Positions 58,119 through 64,000 of a stretch of DNA of 64,000 nt are shown here, piece after piece (the first letter of the stretch is position 1; each line of letters opens with the position of its first letter). The stretch lies in the NCBI GenBank assembly GCA_019022495.1, contig JAFEKR010000039.1, forward strand, positions 62,001-126,000, written 5' to 3'. The stretch comes from Epichloe hybrida. Its lineage: Eukaryota > Ascomycota > Sordariomycetes > Hypocreales > Clavicipitaceae. A model generated the notes under the pieces. The model worked only from the letters and a program-made list of their open reading frames with translations, was not told the origin of the DNA and made no database searches. Position numbers and translations under genes: made by a program.

Positions 58119-58356
58119 AGATTTCAGGCCACGCGCACGCGCGCACTGCCCAATCATGGCTCCAGGCCACACGAAGTCCCCCGGAGCTGGAAGAATCCCA
58201 ACTTCCGGGCTAAAAGTTCGAGGGGCAACTTGGCGGAGCAGAGCACAGCGTTGACTGGAAGCTTTCACCCGCGAGCGGAAATTCCACTCGCAACGACGAT
58301 ACACTGCCAGCTTGCCAAACCAGATATATCGCCCGACATATCGGATTGCCGCAGCT

Positions 58357-60189
58357 ATGGCGTCCATGTTCGAGCAGCCCCGGAACGGCACCCTCTTCTT
58401 GGGCGGTCAGAAGATTTCAGGATCCGATATTCGTGATCAGAATGGTACGTGTTCCTCCTGGCGGTGGGGGGACCGTAGTCAACAACGGTCCATGCTAACC
58501 TTGAACGCAGTCCTCGCTACGCAGGCAATCGCAAATGTCGTCAAAAGCTCATTCGGCCCTAGCGGTCTGGACAAGATGATGGTGGATGACATTGGTGTAA
58601 GCATTCTCCTTCCGTCGCATTCCCTCAGCCATGTTGCAAAATCGGCCCCTCACACACAGGACCAGGACGTTACAGTCACCAATGACGGTGCCACGATCTT
58701 GAGCCTCCTCGACGTTGAAGACCCGGCGGGCAAGATTCTTGTAGACTTGGCACAGCAGCAGGACAAGGAAGTTGGCGATGGCACGACCTCGGTGGTTCTT
58801 ATTGCTGCTGAGTTGCTGCGAAGAGGAAACGAGCTGATGAAGAACCGCATCCACCCCACCACGATTATCACCGGGTACCGATTAGCCCTTCGAGAAGCTG
58901 TCAAGTATCTCAACGAGAACGTCAGCATTAAAGTTGAGAACCTCGGTCGCGAGTCTCTTATCAATATTGCCAAGACCTCCATGTCCAGCAAGATCATTGG
59001 AGCCGACTCCGAATTCTTCTCTGATATGGTTGTCGATGCCATGCAAGCCGTCAAGACCACCAACAACCGAAATGAGAGCAAGTACCCGGTAAAGGCTGTC
59101 AACATCTTGAAAGCACACGGAAAGAGTGTCCTTGAGTCCTTACTGATCAAGGGCTACGCTTTGAACTGCACCGTGGCCTCACAAGCTATGCCTACCCACA
59201 TTCAAGACGCGAAAATTGCTCTTCTCGATATGAACCTACAAAAGGAGAGAATGAAGATGGGTGTGCAAATCACAGTCGACGATCCCCAGCAGTTGGAGGA
59301 GATCCGTGCTCGAGAATCTGGCATGGTTCTTGAGCGAGTCGAGTTGATTCTCAAGGCCGGGGCCAATGTTGTCCTTACCACCAAGGGTATTGACGACTTG
59401 GTTCTCAAAATGTTTGTTGAGCGCGGTGCCATGGGCGTCCGACGCTGCAAGAAGGAAGACCTGCGGAGAATTGCCAGGGCCACTGGTGGAACTCTGCTGA
59501 GCACTCTTTCCGACTTGAACGGTGATGAGAAGTTTGAGCCCTCAAACCTCGGGCACGCTGATTCTGTCAGTCAGGAGCGCATTTCTGACGACGAATGTAT
59601 TCTGATCAGGGGAACCAAGGCTCACTCGTCTGCCTCGATCATTCTTCGTGGACCTCACGACTACTCGCTCGACGAGATGGAACGCTCTGTCCACGATTCT
59701 CTGTGCGCCGTCAAGCGAACCCTGGAAAGCGGCAGCATCGTCCCCGGAGGTGGTGCCGTAGAGACGGCCCTCCACATTTACCTGGAAGAGTTCGCCGGTA
59801 CTGTCGGATCTCGGGAACAGCTTGCCATTGGCGAGTTCGCCCAGTCTCTCCTCATTATCCCCAAGACCTTGGCGGTCAACGCCGCCAAAGATGGTGCTGA
59901 GCTCGTCGCACAGCTTCGATCGCGGCACGCTCTGTCACAACGTATCCAAGAAGGTGACGCCAGCGAAGACGAGAAGAGCACTGCCAAAAAGAAGGGCTAC
60001 AAGAACTACGGCCTGGACTTGATGCGCGGCAAGGTGGTGGATGAGCTGAAGTTGGGAGTTTTGGAGCCCAGCATGAGCAAAGTTCGACAGCTGAAGAGTG
60101 CTGTCGAAGCTTGCATCAGCATCATGAGAATCGATACGTTGATCAAGTTGGATCCGGAGCAGAAGGAAGACGATGGCCATGGTCACTAA
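58357..60189 (+). CDS. cct1: T-complex protein 1 subunit alpha (CCT1)
   Basis: Three exons, 58357-58444, 58511-58596 and 58660-60189, with introns of 66 and 63 bp (GTACGT...CGCAG with branch GCTAAC; GTAAGC...CACAG), give 567 residues. Group II chaperonin signatures are clear: 'VVKSSFGPSGLDKMMVDDIG' (about 35-55), 'VTVTNDGATILSLLDV' (about 62-77) and the ATP-site 'KEVGDGTTSVV' (about 93-103). 'GGGAVE' (about 422-427) and a charged C-terminus ending G-H-G-H follow. CCT1 is one of eight subunits of the cytosolic TRiC/CCT ring that folds actin, tubulin and WD40 proteins. The ATG at 58357 matches the family N-terminus. It lies only 246 bp from the end of the 32-kb transposon block, which split the region shared with the divergent prolyl-tRNA synthetase gene. 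Confidence 0.96.
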   Translation: MASMFEQPRNGTLFLGGQKISGSDIRDQNGTCSSWRWGDRSQQRSMLTLNAVLATQAIANVVKSSFGPSGLDKMMVDDIGVSILLPSHSLSHVAKSAPHTQDQDVTVTNDGATILSLLDVEDPAGKILVDLAQQQDKEVGDGTTSVVLIAAELLRRGNELMKNRIHPTTIITGYRLALREAVKYLNENVSIKVENLGRESLINIAKTSMSSKIIGADSEFFSDMVVDAMQAVKTTNNRNESKYPVKAVNILKAHGKSVLESLLIKGYALNCTVASQAMPTHIQDAKIALLDMNLQKERMKMGVQITVDDPQQLEEIRARESGMVLERVELILKAGANVVLTTKGIDDLVLKMFVERGAMGVRRCKKEDLRRIARATGGTLLSTLSDLNGDEKFEPSNLGHADSVSQERISDDECILIRGTKAHSSASIILRGPHDYSLDEMERSVHDSLCAVKRTLESGSIVPGGGAVETALHIYLEEFAGTVGSREQLAIGEFAQSLLIIPKTLAVNAAKDGAELVAQLRSRHALSQRIQEGDASEDEKSTAKKKGYKNYGLDLMRGKVVDELKLGVLEPSMSKVRQLKSAVEACISIMRIDTLIKLDPEQKEDDGHGH

Positions 60190-60735
60190 GACGGGGGGTA
60201 TAAAAGAAAAATAAAGTTGGGAATGGGAAAATGGTTAAATGGGCACTGCTTGCTTGTAATTACATGTTCGTTGTATAGACACCCTCGAATCTCAAGGATG
60301 TGTTCCAGATCTATCCCGTGTCATTTTACTCTTTCAGCGTGGGGATGTGTTTGTGATACTTGGTCGAGGCCGATTGCCATGTCTATGACGAATGCAGAGC
60401 AGCGTCACCAACTGGTTTTTTTTGGGGGGGGAGGGGGGTGAGAATAAGCACGCATTGAAATCAATTCTATGCGCAACGAAGACGTAGATCAGACCCAACA
60501 AAAGAAATCATTCGTAGTACGTTGTATTTTTTTTTTATACAAAGCCCATTCATTGGCTCACGTCTTAGAAATAGGAGTGGCGCCATGCAAAGAACGAGGC
60601 AGCTTACTTTTCCCACCGTCTGTCCGTCTGTCTCGTCGTCCGTCCTCCGTGTTCATCCATCCGCCCGAAAACAATGAGAACATCTATTTGTCCATCGCTC
60701 CGAGACCTGCCTTACTCTTACACCAAGTTGTCCAC
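60190..60735. other. Intergenic region between convergent CCT1 and Rieske genes
   Basis: About 0.55 kb with T- and G-homopolymer runs (near 60418-60440 and 60520-60540). This is expected 3' untranslated sequence; nothing else is supported. Confidence 0.6.
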
Positions 60736-61763
60736 CTAACCGACGACCAGCTTGCCTTCCTCGGGGAAATCGTATTCGGGGATCTCAAGGTTGAGGGGAG
60801 CGGGACCCTTTCTTATTCGGCCAGAAATATCGTAGTGGGAACCGTGGCAAGGGCAGAACCAGCCGCCGAAGTCGCCGGCCTCGCCGATGGGGACACAGCC
60901 GAGATGAGTGCAGACACCTAGCGGGGTCCATGTCAGTAGACAGATACATATTAAACTCAATGTGGCGACATGTGCCCATGGTTGGTTCTCAAAATTGCAC
61001 GAGGCCGATGTAGAGACGATCTTACCCAACATGACGAGCCACTCGGGCTTCTTAACACGGTCGTCATCGGACTGAGGGTCTCGCAGGCTGGAAACATTGA
61101 CCTTGTTGGCGGCGTCGATCTCGTCCTGAGTTCGGTGTCGGACGAAAACGGGCTTGCCACGCCACTTGATGATGACCTGGAATGGGGGTGTCAGATCAGT
61201 GGAATCCTGGCTTGGCGTCCATCGCTATTTGCTGTCGTGTTTTCAACTCACGTTCTTGCCCTCGGGAATGGTGTTCAGGTCAACCTCGACCTTGGCCATG
61301 GCCAAAATATCGGCGGAAGCGGACATGTTGACGAGGAATTCTAGGGTAAAGACCATCAGTATCGTCCAACTCATGAGTCTCGTGTGACATGAACTATTCT
61401 CCCACACCACAGACGCTTCAATGGCTGTACGGCCGCCTCAGAAGCCGAAGTCAGCAGGCCCCATCCCGTCTTCATTGACGTACCCTGGACAGTGCTCTTG
61501 GCTCCAGCAGCAGACAAGGCACCCATGGTTCCGACCATGAAGTAAGAAAAGACCTTGTTCTTGTCTTCGCCCTTGTTGTTCATGTACTTTGAGAAATCGG
61601 GGATTGAGCTGCCCTTGTCGGATCCCATCTTGAAGGGGCTCTGGTAGGAAGAAGTGGCGCTGTCGGATCGCACAGCGGTGCTGCTGATGGCGCGCACCGC
61701 GGGGACGATAGGCTTAGCAGCTGAGCGCAGGCACAACCTATATGTAGAGGTGAGAGACGCCAT
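60736..61763 (-). CDS. rip1: Rieske iron-sulfur subunit of mitochondrial complex III
   Basis: Four exons, complement(61484-61763, 61252-61340, 61026-61176, 60736-60917), with introns of 143, 75 and 108 bp, give 233 residues. Exon joins restore '[16 protein letters not shown]', '[18 protein letters not shown]' and '[15 protein letters not shown]'. An Arg/Ser/Ala-rich presequence (about 1-30) fits a mitochondrial targeting peptide. A single hydrophobic helix lies around '[16 protein letters not shown]'. The [2Fe-2S] cluster boxes are C-T-H-L-G-C (175-180) and C-P-C-H-G-S-H-Y-D (194-202), with all two Cys/two His ligands and the disulfide Cys pair present. It transfers electrons from ubiquinol to cytochrome c1. 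Length and layout are normal for fungal Rip1. Confidence 0.97.
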
Positions 61764-62350
61764 CGTGAGTAGCGGTGCTCGAAGCGTTGGCGACGGAATG
61801 GAGGGAGATGCGGGAAACGTGAGGTTCTTTTCCTCCTTGGATTCAATTCGGCTGTGACGATGATGCTGGTAGGTAGTCGTAGGTTGCCGAAAGTTTTGGC
61901 CGCGCCGAGTGCTGCCTGAGGCGACCAACCAGCGTGCAGCTCGGAAATTGGCTGCTGCTGATTGGATGGGCTCGGCGTCTTTGGCTGGCTTTTCCGGACT
62001 CGCCCGGGCCCCCCAGGGTGCGTTGTACGTCGTTGTATGTACGTCGTTGTATGTACGTCGTTGTATGTACGTCGTTGTACATCCGTACGTTCCTTCCACC
62101 TCAGCACCCATTTGTTGTTGGCGTTCGTCAACCTCACACCTCAAATGCAACTGCAATGCGGACATAGGTTCGGAGTACAGTCAGCAGTCCATCGACACGA
62201 GCAGGAATATGGCCGAGCGAATCTCAAACTTTTCAACTCTTCACCATTCACGCGCATTGTTCGAATTGTATCCAAATGCAGCAATCCTTCACTCGCTGTA
62301 GTTTGTATACGCCACGTATTTGGGGTCCGTAGTGCAGCATTCTGCATTAT
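61764..62350. promoter_or_regulatory. Rieske promoter region and DDB1 3' side, with 14-bp repeats
   Basis: 587 bp upstream of the Rieske start. It holds a 14-bp tandem repeat (62029-62080). Open frames on both strands across it reflect the repeat and are not supported as genes. Confidence 0.55.
62029..62080. repeat. Tandem repeat of 14 bp, about 3.7 copies
   Basis: GTCGTTGTATGTAC is repeated at 62029, 62043 and 62057 with a partial fourth copy at 62071. It sits about 270 bp upstream of the Rieske start codon. Confidence 0.93.
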
Positions 62351-64000
62351 TTAGTGCATCCTTCTTAACTCCTCAATCATGTTCCTCATATCCTCGACAC
62401 TGGGCCCAAGGCCTTCACAAACAAGTTCTTGTTTCCCTTCATCCAAGTCCAGAAATCTTTCAATCATCTCGCCGTCTACAAACCGGAAGGGGCTCTCGGT
62501 ATCGCGGCTCTGGTTCCTGAAAGCGCGCCAATTGTCAAAGCTGATGTTACCCGGAGCTTGAATGTAACCTTGTAGTCTGGTTTGGAGGGTAAGAAGAAGA
62601 TCCTGGTACTGGTGGGCAATTTCTCCATACAAATACAACGTGCCCTCGAGCTAGTATATGCGTCAGCAACTTGTGGATTTGGAGTGCCAGGGTCTGACTT
62701 ACCGATCCAAGAAACGCCCTTGGTGACACTATGGCGTTCTCACTAGATGCAACATGCAACTTTCTAATGCGATTGATCTGCTCCCCGATGTTCATTTCAC
62801 TCGTGACGGACAACTTGCTGCCGTCATACTCCGTAGGTGCGTCCTTGTTGCGTTCCAATACCATAATGTTTCCTTGCCCATCTGCCTCCATCCATCTTTC
62901 GCCATCAAGATGGCAGACCGATGTTGCCCATCCAGGTTGATTGTGCCGTGCCTTTTCCTCCAACCGTGCGCGAGATCCATCCTGAGATGGGATGAATTCA
63001 AGCAAAGACAGAGACTGCATCAGATCACCAACTCCAATCGTATTGCCAGAAATGTCCAGATCCACCGGGAAAGAACCTGGGCGATAGGCAGCAACTTTTT
63101 GCAAAAAGCCAGATGCGGTAGTCTCTTCCAAATAATTGTAAACCACCACAGTCTTCGACAGGCCTGCTACAATGTGCCCTTCCAGAACCCCAAGGCATCG
63201 GCATGCGCCTCTAAGAGCATGAGAAACAACTTGATACACTTGCCGGTCTTCATCGACACCCAGCACAAGGATGCGGCCGCGAGTATCATTTTCTTCCGCA
63301 TCTTCATCAGTGATGAAGCTGGTTCCGACTATGAAACGCTCCGCCAGATTACCCGTGCAATCGGGCAGTTCTGCGCGGATAACCGCTTCAACCAACTCCA
63401 ATGATGGTGAGCCATTAAGAAGAAATGGTTTCCCCAATTCTTGCAAGATGATTTCATCAACCAGTCTGACTGAGCTTGTTATCACCTCTTCATTGTGGAT
63501 GAGCTCCTTCTTTATACAGCCGAGCCCAAAGGCTTTGAGGGTTGGAGAGTACGCAACCCGTCGGACTGTCTCGTTCACTGACAGAGATTTGACGTGGGTC
63601 AGTCTTTCTTTGTCAATGTGACATAGTCGAACATGACTGTCCGTAGAAAGTACAATGGAATCCGGAAAAGCCTGAGAGTCAAACGGTGCAACGTACGTTG
63701 CGTCGTCCGCTGTGGTTGCTGAATATACAATCCTGCCTTCGGCACTGTAAATTAGGCTGGCGTGATCTGTTGTAGCGAAGACGCTGCAGGTTCCATCACT
63801 CTGAGGTAGAATATGTAACCGAGCAGGACTGCTTCCGAGCGTTACGCTCTTACGCGCAGACAGAGTGTATCCTGCCGGTGACACATTGAAAGTAACAAGA
63901 TTCCCGTCTTCAAGGGCCACAAGAAGAGTCGGGCCTGAGACGTCTGATGGATGAAGTTGAACAAGGGCAATGTCTCGGGGGACAGATGCACTGTCTTCGG
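62351..64000 (-). CDS. ddb1: DDB1 (UV-damaged DNA-binding protein 1), C-terminal half; gene continues past the window
   Basis: Two exons are visible, complement(62703-beyond 64000, 62351-62650), with a 52-bp intron (GTAAGT...ACTAG). They cover about 531 C-terminal residues of a protein usually near 1,100-1,150. The join restores 'SPRAFLGSLEGTLYLYGEIA'. Recognisable DDB1/CPSF-A features include 'VALEDGNLVTFNVS', 'SVRLVDEIILQEL', 'FIVGTSFI', 'GRILVLGVDEDRQVYQV' and 'VAGLSKTVVVYNYLEE'. The C-terminal helical part ends 'VEDMRNMIEELRRMH'. DDB1 is the adaptor of CUL4 ubiquitin ligases in DNA repair and chromatin control; in Neurospora the homologue (dim-8) is needed for heterochromatic DNA methylation. 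The start lies outside the window. Confidence 0.93.

Overview
The window is nuclear DNA from a filamentous ascomycete, most likely a Sordariomycete of the Hypocreales type. This is an inference from gene content, protein sequences and short GT-AG introns (50-143 bp with CTAAC/CTGAC-like branch points). Gene-bearing DNA has balanced base composition. Two islands (about 4.4-7.1 kb and 26-58.1 kb) are extremely AT-rich, TpA-rich and full of stop codons. That is the signature of repeat-induced point mutation (RIP, CpA to TpA).

Layout of the genes: 3' end of a class V / cAMP-receptor-like GPCR (3-569, +); MFS transporter (1138-3035, -); RIP-degraded Mutator-like DNA transposon M1 (4310-7267); F-box protein (8074-9093, -); SulP sulfate permease (9649-12279, -); ALG9 mannosyltransferase (13413-15458, -) divergent from NAF1 (15980-17647, +); GINS subunit PSF2 (18344-19220, -); Zn2Cys6 regulator whose zinc cluster is completed by a 4-nt microexon (19905-21110, -); LYC1-like GNAT acetyltransferase (22386-23558, +); cytosolic prolyl-tRNA synthetase (23862-25602, -); the 32-kb repeat island; CCT1/TCP-1 alpha (58357-60189, +); Rieske protein of complex III (60736-61763, -); and the C-terminal half of DDB1 (62351 to beyond 64000, -).

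The central result is that the 32-kb island is one insertion locus nested five deep, each level confirmed by a target-site duplication read on both sides. A Mutator-like element M2 (25961-58110; 202-bp TIRs; TSD TAAATTAA) landed in the divergent promoter of the prolyl-tRNA synthetase and CCT1 genes. A Ty1/copia element A (27323-56678; TSD CTTTT) entered M2. A chromodomain Ty3/gypsy element B in minus orientation (29809-52348; TSD AAGAG) entered A. A sister gypsy element C in plus orientation (33155-47878; TSD ATATA) entered B. A second copia element D (39806-46590; TSD ATTAT) entered C. Subtracting each inner insert leaves consistent element lengths: copia about 6.8 kb twice, gypsy about 7.8-7.9 kb twice, M2 about 2.8 kb. 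At every level the outermost tens of bases of the element are nearly free of RIP, while the inner copy of the same LTR end is mutated.

The host genes are ordinary housekeeping or transport genes and do not form a cluster. No CRISPR, rRNA or convincing tRNA gene was seen.
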